Source: Aphrocallistes beatrix
Taxonomy: Eukaryota > Porifera > Hexactinellida > Sceptrulophora > Aphrocallistidae
NCBI GenBank assembly: GCA_963281255.1
Contig: OY725488.1
Location: forward strand, 6,359,524 to 6,423,523
DNA: 64,000 nucleotides
Direction: 5' to 3'
Position 1 is the stretch's first letter. Each line of letters starts with the position of its first letter. The notes under the pieces are model-generated. The model was not told the DNA's origin, ran no database searches, and saw nothing but the letters and a program-made list of their open reading frames with translations. Both the position numbers and the translations under genes were made by a program. This document shows, one piece after another, positions 26,082-36,190 of the stretch.

Positions 26082-28898
26082 ATGATGAGTCGAGATTTTC
26101 GTCTGAGCTCAGCAGCAGAACTTAGTGGAGCCATAGCCAAAAGACTCCCACATGCAAAAAATCAGCTTTCTGCGCCTGGCAGTTTCTTCAAACAATCAAC
26201 AGTAAGGATATGCACGTAGTACTTCTTTTCATTCGCGCATAGTGTGTACCTCACATGTTTTAATGGCCATTATGCGGTATATACCGTATTTCCCTGCTTA
26301 TTCGAAGCAATACGGTAGTCATTGTTTCATTGTTTCTGCATACGTATGTGCTTTAATTGGGAAATGTTGTATTCTACCCCTCAGCCTTGAATTTGTATGA
26401 TTTTGAATGGTATCTATACTTACTAGAGATTCTAATTATTTTTTTATACAATTCATTGGTGATCAACAATCGAACTGCCCGATGTGTATTCTAGCAGGGT
26501 TTCGATATAATCTGCATTTTTATCATTGAAGCGATGCCCCTTACCCAATTGTCTGTCTTGAACAATATATAGTAATCATATGTTTAATATAACGTCATGT
26601 GTTTTTTGCATTATAATTGGTTTAATTGTGTTTTAAAGCATATGGAAGATTTTAGTTTCTATACATCAGCCATAACAGCGAATAGAGCATTTGTATTTGG
26701 TTTCTACACTGCCTGAACAAAAGTATTCGTACACCCCATAATTCTCCATACAAATAGTTATAATACTGATTTATTTAGCGAGTTCAAGGTATTTAATTGG
26801 TAAGAGATACGCTTAATTTAACAAATTCGAATTCTCCATATTCGAGTTACTCACTTTTTAATCTTTCAACTTGTTTACACTCCCACAAGGTTAAAATTTT
26901 TCAAACTGTGCCACCACATGCCACCAATGCCATCATATACAATGGTGATCACTCGCGACATGTGGCATAGGAAAGCAAATGCTGAAAATACTTAATCTTG
27001 AAGAAGAGTAATTAAGTTGAAAATTTATAAAGTGGGTAATTTGAATATGGAGAATTCGAATTTGAAGTCAAATTAAGTGTATCTCTTACCAATTAAATAC
27101 CTTGACTCGCTAAATAAATCAGTATTATAACTATTTGTATGGGGAATTATGGGGTGTACGAATACTTTTGTCCAGGCAGTGTATATAGTCAGTCAATAAT
27201 GCTATTAAATGTATTAACTTGTTTGCGTAAGCCAGTTTGAGATTTTTAATCTTGAGTTAGTGATAGATCAAAGAGTCGGCAGGAATAAATGATATTGTTT
27301 GAACTTTACATAATTCTAAGTGCATCATCGCAGATATGTGTTGTAGTGTACTGTACCTTCGTGGAAATAAAAAGCTCTCACATTTTAACATTTGAACCCA
27401 CGAATAATATAACCACACGAAAATTTGCTCTCTCTCATTCCCATTCGAATTACTCACATAATTACATACAAGCGCGCTTCGCTTGCTTGCGCTCCGCGGC
27501 TTGCGGACACTGTGTCCGCAGTGTAGCCCTGCGGGTGCCGGGAATATTTAAGAAACGGTCGATTGCTTTTTCTAATTCCTTACTAAAAAAAAGGTCATGC
27601 ATCTACGGTTAATCTTGGATTCAGAACTGGAGAAAAAAATTCAGTTTATGAGAAAAGGTATTTGCTTAATATTAAGCTAACTAATCCTGACTGTAATGTC
27701 AATTTGAAACTATAAAGTTCACATTATAAAGATTATTATATTTGAATAACTCAAACAATTCAGTCGAGTAACGTTAACAACAATCGCAAATTGTCAGAAA
27801 ATCACCATATTAGACCTCAAAATAACCTGTTGCGTAATGATATGATGACTAATCAAAAATTTGTCAATGGGTTTATGTGCTTGGTAGTGACAATCTTAAG
27901 CTCTATTCTGCATGGTTGACGATTTGATGTTCTGTGAAAATTCAATCATCTTCACCGCATACATGGTACCAATTTTTCATTCTGATGACAGGCCTTATAA
28001 TAGAGGCTATGAAGTTGGATATGCAACATGCAATATACCCTTTGAAATCGTGTGAAAGAATAGAGGAGTTCAGTTCTAAATGTGCTGTTTAAAATGCTGG
28101 TATAACAAAATTCATCAATTTTGTGTCAAATCTTAATTCAAAGCATGTATATTTCGAGTTTCAAAGCCGAATAATTTGAGTTATTAAACATTATAACAGT
28201 TTATCATTATAAACATTTCATCAATGTGGATTGATTTCTTTAAAAAACACAGACTGCACAAAATAACTTAACGATTATACGCTGAGAAATCATTATTGTT
28301 TGTCTATAAGTTATTACTGATATATCAAATACAGCGTCCGTATGTAGGTACGTGCGCCATTGTAAAATCTAGCAGTCTGATTTTACCAAATTTCGCATGT
28401 AGAATCGTTGCTTTGTTTAAAGATGTACTAGTTAGTAAGATATCAACGACTAATGTAGGGTATTCCATAGCATTCTATATACTAAGGCAATGGCACTCAC
28501 CAAAAAATTGGTACCATGGATTGGTTAAATACTTCAATCCTAAAACCGTTAATTAAATAACTGTTATTATCAACTATATAATTATCTCATATTGTGAGTT
28601 CATGGTTGTTTAAATATTCATTTTGAAAATATTATGTAACCACAATATTTATATTTACTTCACATACAACACTAGTGTATTACAATAATGTATTGTTTTG
28701 CTGCATATTATTTCTATTACTCATTTATAATACCTCACTTGACAATACTAATTGCATAAATCATTTGGACGAGATGTCTTGTCTCGTGCCTGACTCGACT
28801 TCCAATTACAGAGGAGTAGAACACTTCATGAAGTTTTTCAATTTCCTAAAGATGGTGCTCGTCGTGAAAATGGTATCGAGCCATTCCAAGACGTGTGA
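26082..28898 (+). CDS. weak candidate two-exon small gene
   Basis: Exon 26082-26201 starts ATG-ATG and encodes 40 residues (MMSRDFRLSSAAELSGAIAK...) up to a donor ACA|GTAAGG, phase 0. A possible partner exon 28812-28898 after a TTACAG acceptor reads RSRTLHEVFQFPKDG... and stops after 28 codons, total 68 residues. The intron would be 2.6 kb and contain a fold-back transposon. The second exon overlaps another open frame that ends in a GTGAGT donor at 28925, so the join is speculative. First exon looks more convincing than the second. No family recognised. Confidence 0.22.
26707..27181. mobile_element. Tc1/mariner-like fold-back MITE
   Basis: A 475-bp element with arms of roughly 160-170 bp that are near-exact inverted copies. 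Ends read CACTGCCTGAACAAAAGTAT and (from the right) CACTGCCTGGACAAAAGTAT, a Tc1-type terminus, and TA dinucleotides flank both ends (26705-26706, 27182-27183). Centre is short and non-coding. Confidence 0.85.
27469..27540 (+). repeat. GC-rich dispersed repeat, copy 3
   Basis: Begins CAAGCGCGCTTCGCTTGCTT as at 25702, then carries GCGGACAC and GTGTCCGC, which can pair. Probably a terminus or regulatory part of a larger mobile element. Confidence 0.8.
28460..28537 (+). repeat. 78-bp inverted duplicate, left copy
   Basis: Carries TATACTAAGGCAATGGCACT and continues to GGTTAAATACTTCAA. The same sequence occurs in reverse at 30757-30829 with very few differences. Confidence 0.85.
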
Positions 28899-29151
28899 AT
28901 ACTACCAGAACAACAAGATCACGGGTGAGTGATTTCTTAAGTAATGTAGTTCATTATTCTAGAATCATGCATATATACATACTCAAGTTGGGTAGAAACA
29001 ATTGACTGAATTTAAAAGACCAAGAAAAAGTGTTGCCTTCCCCAAATTTAGTAAATGCAATCCTCGTTACTACAAAAACGTGGGCATAAATACCTTTTTT
29101 TAAATTCGGACAAGTGCAATTTAACTAAACGTGCTCCAAATTAACATCGGG

Positions 29152-29210
29152 ACATTTCGCCTTTCCAACCTAACAAGCCTGCTGGTTGTCAGGTTGGAAA
29201 GGCGAAATGT
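29152..29210. repeat. perfect 20-bp-arm hairpin
   Basis: Arms ACATTTCGCCTTTCCAACCT (29152-29171) and its exact reverse complement (29191-29210) enclose 19 bp. Outer AT-rich bases also partly pair, so this looks like a very small inverted-repeat transposon. Confidence 0.85.
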
Positions 29211-29291
29211 AATTTTGGCCCTTAAGATTTTCTATTAGTCAACTTCAGCCGGACTGTTAGCTTATATCATGGATAAGAACAGTGTAGACCA

Positions 29292-29880
29292 GGGCCCTTA
29301 TTCTCAGATCGACTTAAACTTAAACTTAACTTAAACTAAGTAAAAACTTAGTTTTTGATTGAAAACTAAGTATAAACTAAGTATTTTATCCTCTTAGACA
29401 GCTAAAACTAAGTTGGTATTCACAGAGCAAAACTAAGTAAATACTTAGTTTTTACTTAGTTTTCAATCAAAAACTAAGTAAAAACTAAGTAGAAACTAAG
29501 TATTCGTACGGTTAACTTAGCAAAAACTAAGTTGGTATTCACAGAGCAAAACTAAGTAAATACTTAGCAGTTCTTAAGTTCGACGCAAAAACTAAGTATT
29601 TACTTAGTTTCCAACAAAAAACTAAGTATGAATTTAAGTATAAGTATAGTCAAAAAAACTTAATAAAAACTAAGTAAATACTTAGTAGTTCTTAAGTTCG
29701 ACGCAAAAACTAAGTATTTACTTAGTTTTTACTTAGTTTCCACCAAAAAACTAAGTATGGATTTAAGTATAAGTATAGTCAAGAAAACTTAATGAAAACT
29801 AAGTAATTACTTAGTTTAAGTTAAGTTTAAGTTAAGTTTAAGTTAAGTTTAAGTTTAAGTCGATCTGAGAATAAGGCCCC
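29292..29880. mobile_element. fold-back element built of AAAACTAAGT words
   Basis: Ends GGGCCCTTATTCTCAGATCG and (from the right) GGGGCCTTATTCTCAGATCG, followed inward by runs of TTAAACTTAA. The whole 589-bp interior is built from AAACTAAGT and its complement ACTTAGTTT, in both orientations, and includes a direct duplication of a unit of about 110-125 bp containing CTTAAGTTCGACGC. It is non-coding and highly self-complementary. Confidence 0.85.
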
Positions 29881-29974
29881 AGAACTAAACTGTTGAGTTC
29901 TTGAAATTCGTTAATGATGTTTAGGAGATGTTCAATGTGAATTGGGTTGGGAAGAATAGTCGTTTAACGACGAT

Positions 29975-30128
29975 CATAGGCGTAACTATTTTGATTTTTT
30001 CATGGTTAGCTGGGGTGGCGAGATTTGTAAACATATATCAAACTAATGTGGCATGTCACCCCAAGTCAACATAACATTTAGGTATGTGGTGGCACGCTAC
30101 CCCTGCCACCCCTGGAGTTACACCTATG
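29975..30128. mobile_element. hAT-type MITE with exact 8-bp target duplication
   Basis: A 154-bp element with ends CATAGGCGTAACT and (from the right) CATAGGTGTAACT, flanked by identical octamers ACGACGAT at 29967-29974 and 30129-30136. The interior has GGGGTGGCGAG and TGCCACCCC facing each other. Confidence 0.88.
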
Positions 30129-30362
30129 ACGACGATGTATCTGCACCCTCAGCAGAAATTTTAAACATTTATTCTGGCTCTTCCCGTACTAATATTATTC
30201 ATTTGGCATGTGCTACTATAGAACTAAAACATTGTATACACTTCTAATAAAGTTAAGACCTATATATAATGCACTAGTATTGAAACAAGAGAATAGTAAA
30301 CTGGCTAAATTCAAGAACTAATTTAATATATTCTTTGTTTATTTAGTCAACTTCACAGACTG

Positions 30363-30568
30363 CATGTCATGTCATGTCATGTCATGTCATGTCATGTCAT
30401 GTCATGTCATGTCATGTCAAGTCAAGTCAAGTCAAGTCTGTCCCTCAAGCTAAGTCAAGTCTGTCCCTCAAGCTAAGTCAAGTCTGTCTCTCAAGCTAAG
30501 TCAAGTCTGTCTCTCAAGCTAAGTCAAGTCTGTCTCTCAAGCTAAGTCAAGTCTGTCCCTCAAGTCTC
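30363..30568. repeat. compound satellite
   Basis: About eleven copies of a 5-bp unit (ATGTC) change to AAGTC, then to about six copies of a 23-bp unit combining AAGTCAAGTC with TGTCCCTCAAGCT (some copies TGTCTCTC). The pentamer is embedded in the longer unit, showing stepwise growth. Confidence 0.92.
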
Positions 30569-30756
30569 AATATTGTGATTAACTATTCTTTTGATATTTT
30601 GTATGTATTAAGTATTAAATAATTCGACTATGTGCATTAAAAACCAAATAATATATCTCATTTCAATTGTTCTGAAATAATAGTTAGTTTGTCAGGGTGG
30701 GTGAATGCCTAAATTGATGGAAAATTGAAATATCTACAATATCAAAATTATTGGTT

Positions 30757-30829
30757 TTGAAGTATTTAACCAATCCATGGTACTAATTTTTTGGTGAGTG
30801 CCATTGCCTTAGTATATAGAATGCTATGG
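30757..30829 (-). repeat. 78-bp inverted duplicate, right copy
   Basis: Reverse-complement copy of 28460-28537, about 2.2 kb away, with all the small elements of 29.1-30.6 kb between them. Confidence 0.85.
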
Positions 30830-30839
30830 GTATTCCATT

Positions 30840-31160
30840 ACGTATATGGAATCCGATCTTCGCACTTTGAAAGTACGCGTATACGATGAATTTTTGTTAT
30901 TAACATAATAATATATACATTTTTTCACACCTTAAAAATAATAAAAAATTAAATTTGCTTGAAGCGAGTTCTCAACGGCTAATATGGGGTATTTCTAAGT
31001 ATAGAATCCGATTTTCGTACTTCGAACGTAAGAATGTGAATATATTAAGTTTTCGTAAATTGAGTAGCCCCGATGTATTACGGTCGATATTCATATCTCA
31101 CGTGCCAAGTCACTTCCTGGAGCTGCACTATCGGTTTGTCGACCGACATTTTTTATACTG
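30840..31160 (+). repeat. dispersed AT-rich repeat, copy 1
   Basis: Contains GGAATCCGATCTTCGCACTT and CTTGAAGCGAGTTCTCAACGG. A related sequence lies inverted at 59.80-60.10 kb (AATCCGATTTTCGCACTTTG, GCTTGAATCGAGTTTTCAAC). Confidence 0.6.
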
Positions 31161-31339
31161 AAAAGGCTATCTTATAAATGTTAAGAGATAGGATAAACTT
31201 ATGAGCGATAAAATGTTCAATGTCTCTACAATATTATGTTAGCGTCATTATGATGACGTCATGGTGAGTCATAAAAAAATCTAAAATCGGGGTACAGTTA
31301 GTAATTACCAACTACATAACCTTTCATATGTGTATTCTC

Positions 31340-31390
31340 ACAGAAAGTTGGAAGCACACTCCCATCCCGTCTGTGAGGATTTTTTCTTTC
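31340..31390 (+). repeat. dispersed repeat arm (CACTCCCATCCCGTCTGTGA)
   Basis: Single copy of an arm that occurs as an inverted pair at 37157-37288. Confidence 0.65.
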
Positions 31391-32374
31391 ATTGTGTTAC
31401 GTATCGCTTTAGTTAAATTGATTCGGACAACTAAAAGTCAACATATTCAACTATAATTAGCTGTATTTGGATCCAATCTCGATTTATTGGATTGTGCACT
31501 TTCAACGGAATTTGACGGCGGTTTCATTCAACTAGTATTTTTGTCACTCTTAATTACTCTGACAATAAAACAAATAGGAGGTGAAAATGTAGGTGAATTC
31601 CTCACGATCTCTCACAGTACTCGACTAACGGATTACTTTGTCCAAGATATTGAAAAGTGTCATGGCAGCTGCTATGCCTACCCTTCTATCCGCCTACGCA
31701 TATGGAGGTGATTCCTTTCATGCATTTGCCTGTCTATGTAGATATTTGAAACATGAAGCATTAAAACTCGTGAGTTTGAATGAACAAGGTAATATATATT
31801 ACCTTCTTGTTTGGGCATATCTAGTTTAACATTGTCCTGATTAAGCGGGATAACTAACCGAGGATATAGTAACAGTATTGAATGTTCAAGAATGAGACAA
31901 CTTTCTACTGTTTGAGAACAAAATTTATCGTAATACTATGTAGCATTTTCTTGCCACGGATGAGGAAGTGATGTGAATCAATGACACCTATTAGTCAATA
32001 ACTAGCCTGAGCCATGATAAAATTTGAATTTGGCGAGACATGGCGGGACGTAAAAGAAAAGAATTATAGATGTATCAAAAAGCGAGGCATAAAGAAGAAA
32101 TTTCATGTAAAATGGGACACGAGTGTAAATTTGCAGAATAGAAGGGTGATGTCCCGCCATAACGGGAAGGTTGGCATGTATGAGCTATGAGCTAAGAATC
32201 CACCGATGTAGGCGTGACATTTTAGAAATCGATGTGGAAATCCTTCCTACCTCTCTCTAGTTTATAAACTGAAACATACATTGACCAGAGTCCCATAGCA
32301 TTGATTGTTGATATACTTATGTAATTGCTTATTTTTAGTTTGTTTAGTGCTTCCCAATTGCAATCCATCGGATA

Positions 32375-34997
32375 ATGAGCTTTCCATTGACTTTCAAGGG
32401 TCGTGTTGCCATAGTAACTGGTGCAGGGGGTGGTCTCGGGAAGGCATACGCTCTTCTCTTCGCTCAAAGAGGCGCTTCAGTCGTGGTGAACGACCTGGGA
32501 GGAGATTACCTCGGAGGAGGTAAGAGTCGGGTGGCTGACAAAGTTGTAGACGAGATAAGACTGGCGGGCGGGAGAGCAGTAGCGAACTACGACTCAGTGG
32601 AGGAGGGTGAGAAGATCGTGAAGACTGCGATCACGAACTTCGGTCGTATCGATATTCTCGTTAATAACGCAGGCATCCTGCGAGATAAGTCTTTCCTCAA
32701 GATGACCAATGATGACTGGGATAAAATTCATAAGTGAGTTAGAATTTTATTCTGCACGTTATATCCTACAGAATTTTTATGCGAATTTCTTTAGCGTCCA
32801 TCTTCGAGGCTCGTTCTTGGTGACACGTGCCGCCTGGCCGCAAATGCGGAAGCAGCAGTACGGACGTATCATCATGACGTCATCCGCATCAGGGGTCTAC
32901 GGGAACTTCGGACAGGCTAACTACTCGGCCGCTAAGAACGGACTCGTTGGTCTGTCTCACACCCTAGCCAAAGAGGGCGCCAAGTACAACATCAAATGTA
33001 ACGCTGTGGCGCCAATAGCGGGCAGCAGGATGACAGCCACGGTGATGCCGGAGGAAGTTCTCAAGGTAAGCGAGGCTATTGACACTTTTGTATTGGTGTA
33101 TTGTAACCTTGATCATTGTCTCTCTCGAAGATATTTGAACCGAACTTGGTTGCACCACTTGTGGTCTACCTGTGCCACGAATCCTGTGGGGAGACAGGGG
33201 GCCTGTTTGAGTCAGGGGCTGGCTGGAATACGAAATTGCGAGTTGAGAGGACTCGAGGATATGCGAAACAAGAACTCACCCTCGAGGATATCGCCAAAAA
33301 CTGGGGTGCTGTGACTGACTTCTCAAGGAGTGAGGTAGGAGGGGATTCCACAATGGTAGCGATTGAGAAGGTAAAATCGGGTCTAACACACGTCCCTTCC
33401 TCACGGAGTGAGGGCAACTTATCCATGTACGCTGGACTGGAGAGAGGCCCCATTCCGGTCTCGTTCACCACGAATGACATCATACTCTACGCGTTAGGGG
33501 TAGGCGCCAAAGTGAGTCATGCCGACACCAAGGATCTCCGTTTCCTCTACGAGGGCCACGAGAACTTCCACGCCATCCCATCCTATTTCGTCTTGATAGG
33601 AATGAACCTCTCCGCCGATTTGATCGCGACGATGAGTCATATAGACCACACGCAGTTGCTGCACGGAGAGCAAGCCTTCAAAGTGCACACCGCCGAGCTG
33701 CCTACGTCGGGGACAGTTAAAGGCATGATTCGCATAGCGGAAGTGCTGGACAAAGGGAAGGGAGTGGTGATCGTGGTTGAGATGGACTGCTACGACGAGG
33801 AGATGCAGACGCTCCTCTTCTCAAGCCAATCCTGTATTTATGTGCGAGGTGCCGGCGGGTATGGCGGCCAGTACAAGTCCAAACACATCGTCCCTCCCAT
33901 CCCCACTCCCCAGCGAGCACCGGACGCACAGATGCAAGAGGCCATCCCGGAGTCACAGGCCGCCCTGTACCGGCTAAACGGGGACAAGAACCCTCTGCAC
34001 ATCGACTACGAGTTCGCTGCACTCGCTGGGTTCGACCGGCCGATCGTACACGGACTCTGCTTCTACGGCTTCGCGATCAGACACGTCCTGCGCACCTACT
34101 GCAACAACGACCCCACGAGGTTGACCGGGTTCAAAGGCAGGTTCTCCAAGCCGGTGATTCCCGGACAGACGCTCGTCACTGAGATGTGGGAGGATCGCGG
34201 GAGCGGGAAGGTCGTGGTGCGCTGTAAGGTGAAGGAGACCGGAGAGGTGGTGCTGAGTGGAGCGCATGCTGACGTCAAGTTTGGAACTGAGGAGAAACGA
34301 GGAAATGAACTACAGCAGGGTGGAAACGGACTCAAGTCCTCAGCCTACTTCCATGAGATAGAGAAAAGGTAGGATTCATTCGATCTCGTGCTTGATTAAC
34401 AAACAAGTTACCGTTAACTGGGGCGACTTTGGCCCTAAGAGGTTGCTTTGACCCACAATAGCAATTTTAATAAATATACTCAAACCTAGAAATATTGCGG
34501 TTTAAATGCCTAGGATATATTGAGTTTCATTCAACATATTATCAATGTGATTACATTGATTCATAAGTTTGAGTATATTTTATTAAAATTGCTATTGTGG
34601 GACAAAGCAACCTCTTAGGGCCAAAGTCGCCCCAGTTTACGGTAATGGAATTCTAGTAATAAGAAATGTATACATTCTTACACCCTCCTACAGGATTAAC
34701 AGTACCCCGTCCTTATCTAAAGTAAACGGGATATTCCACTGGAGTATTACTGAGGGGGGGAAGCCAGTAGCAGACTACGTGATTGACCTGAAGAACAAGC
34801 CCCCCTCCTTCCATAGGGGCTCTCCTAAGTCCAAAGCAGATGTCACCCTCACGGTCTCTGACGAGGACTTCGTCTCCATCGCACAAGGCAAAGTGTCCGC
34901 TCAAACCGCTTTCTTCAAGGGGATCCTCAAAGTCAAGGGGAACATCATGCTCACTCAGAAACTTGAATCCATCTTGAAATTTGGATCTAAGCTCTGA
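32375..34997 (+). CDS. HSD17B4: peroxisomal multifunctional enzyme type 2 (D-bifunctional protein)
   Basis: Four exons, 32375-32733, 32795-33065, 33131-34368 and 34694-34997, splice in phase to 723 residues (human enzyme about 736). Domain order matches the family. First is a short-chain dehydrogenase: NAD motif TGAGGGLG at 15-22, NNAG, catalytic S150, Y163 and K167 in YSAAK. Next is a hot-dog hydratase-2 with D495 and H500 in GDKNPLH. Last is an SCP2 domain (about 605-723). The protein ends in SKL, a classical PTS1 peroxisome import signal. It performs hydration and dehydrogenation of enoyl-CoA in peroxisomal beta-oxidation. The third intron contains a MITE (34408-34645). The start is the first Met and gives the usual [16 protein letters not shown] opening; the TTTTTAG upstream could be an acceptor from a non-coding exon. 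Confidence 0.96.
34408..34645. mobile_element. MITE in HSD17B4 intron 3
   Basis: Ends TTACCGTTAACTGGGGCGAC and (from the right) TTACCGTAAACTGGGGCGAC, continuing inward through TTTGGCCCTAAGAGG for a total of about 60 paired bases. 238 bp, non-coding, superfamily not certain. Confidence 0.85.
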
Positions 34998-35603
34998 GGA
35001 GATTTTAGCTTTTCAACTAACTAGTAGGTTTATTTTATACAAATTATATCGTTTTCCAACTAGCTACTAAAGTGCTAGTGGTAGGTTGTACGTATGCTAT
35101 CTTTGGATTAGGATAGATGTTTGTTTTCGATGTATTTATAAATTTACATGTTTACAATGTTCACTCGTCTAAGCTTTAATGGAAAACAAAGGCAGGTTCA
35201 TCATCTGAATGGTTCTCCACTAAATAATGTAGTATATCCCTGGTCTTAGGCTTGGAATTAAAGTGGTAATTACTATTGTATCAAATCAACTTTATTTTCT
35301 TGCACGAATAACTGAAATCATGCAAGACCACGCCGCACTTGACTGATTTAATCTTCAAACTTAGAAAAAGCCTAAAAAAACGGGCTCTTTCATTTAATTT
35401 TTTCCTGCTCTTGCGTTTAGAAGTGTTCTACTGTATTTGTAAATAGATAGTCAACAACTACACTTGTACTTATTTACAAATACAGTAACATTCTATTGTT
35501 ATAAGTACACATTGACATATTTATTTTTAAAAATTCTAATATAGCAGAAGATCCAGGAAATTATACTAATGATTATTCCAAAATATTATCGAGTTAGGCC
35601 TTG
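34998..35603. other. intergenic region with a hairpin
   Basis: AT-rich spacer. It holds the 17-bp-arm hairpin at 35429-35487 (separate entry); otherwise nothing seen. Confidence 0.6.
35429..35487. repeat. hairpin, 17-bp arms
   Basis: TACTGTATTTGTAAATA and TATTTACAAATACAGTA are exact reverse complements about 25 bp apart, upstream of the small membrane-protein gene. Confidence 0.8.
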
Positions 35604-35978
35604 ATGCATTTAGTTAAAGTTGGCACGATTGTGCATTTCAAGAAAAGCTATTATGTATCGAACTTGAATTGCTTACAAAAAATAAGGGATTTTTCCAAAA
35701 AGTCGCCAATCCAACCAACATTCAGACCTCCAGCTGAAAAGACGAAAACCAGCCACATGATCCGATTAGGTGTTGCCGTAGTTATGAGTGTATCCGTTTT
35801 CTCCTACTTCATCGTAGATCAGCTGAAAGCTTATTACCACTTTATCCTGGGCTATTCTAAAGGAGTGGTAGTTCAAGGCGACGTCCAAGAGATTGTTAAT
35901 ATACATATTCCATTCATCACTCGAAGGGGGGAAAAGAAGGAAGAATTTCCTGATGAAGAGGAAGAATTTTTCAAATAA
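35604..35978 (+). CDS. small single-pass membrane protein, possibly mitochondrial
   Basis: A 124-residue single-exon frame. The N-terminal 50 residues are basic with Ser and almost no acidic residues (HFKKSYYVSNLNC, RDFSKKSP), compatible with a mitochondrial presequence. A hydrophobic segment follows at about 52-74 (IRLGVAVVMSVSVFSYFIV), then a soluble tail with an acidic end (DEEEEFFK). The layout is that of small inner-membrane assembly factors, but I recognise no specific family. It could also be an ER or other membrane protein. Composition is clearly more protein-like than the flanks. Confidence 0.6.
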   Translation: MHLVKVGTIVHFKKSYYVSNLNCLQKIRDFSKKSPIQPTFRPPAEKTKTSHMIRLGVAVVMSVSVFSYFIVDQLKAYYHFILGYSKGVVVQGDVQEIVNIHIPFITRRGEKKEEFPDEEEEFFK

Positions 35979-36093
35979 TTTATTATATTTGCTTAATGCT
36001 AATTAATCACTTAATTCATGCAAGGGCTCATAAGATCAATCAATTCCTTTAAATCAGTGGCGGGAAACCTTAATCCTTAAGTGGGCCAAAATA

Positions 36094-36143
36094 TGTCAGT
36101 TCTTGTTACGGTCACATCACCATGGCCGTAGCAAGAACTGACA
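36094..36143. repeat. micro-hairpin nested in the hAT element
   Basis: TGTCAGTTCTTG...CAAGAACTGACA arms with CGG/CCG inside, 50 bp in all. Possibly a third tiny mobile unit. Confidence 0.6.
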
Positions 36144-36190
36144 TTAGAAACCTATATGGAAGCAATGTAGCAACTAAAATTATACTTATA

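Larger units (their letters stand above)
21831..32374. other. transposon-rich gene-poor region
   Basis: About 10.5 kb with no firmly recognised gene. It carries hairpins, hAT and TA-flanked MITEs, a GC-rich dispersed repeat in three places, satellites and two weak small-gene candidates, all listed separately. Unlisted parts (about 22.99-24.78, 28.0-28.4 and 31.4-32.3 kb) are AT-rich. At 32.03-32.17 kb words GGCGGGAC and GTCCCGCC face each other and may be the decayed ends of another element. Confidence 0.6.

Noticed and set aside
28675-28932. 85-codon frame with a signal-like hydrophobic start and a GTGAGT donor
   Set aside because: No ATG at its start and it conflicts with the phase-matched exon at 28812; undecidable without transcripts.
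30361-30570. CRISPR-like spaced repeats
   Set aside because: Units are contiguous tandem repeats without unique spacers, in an animal genome.
31487-31829. Two overlapping frames with Ala/Leu-rich and Cys-containing stretches
   Set aside because: They overlap out of frame, no splice model links them, and neither resembles a known protein.
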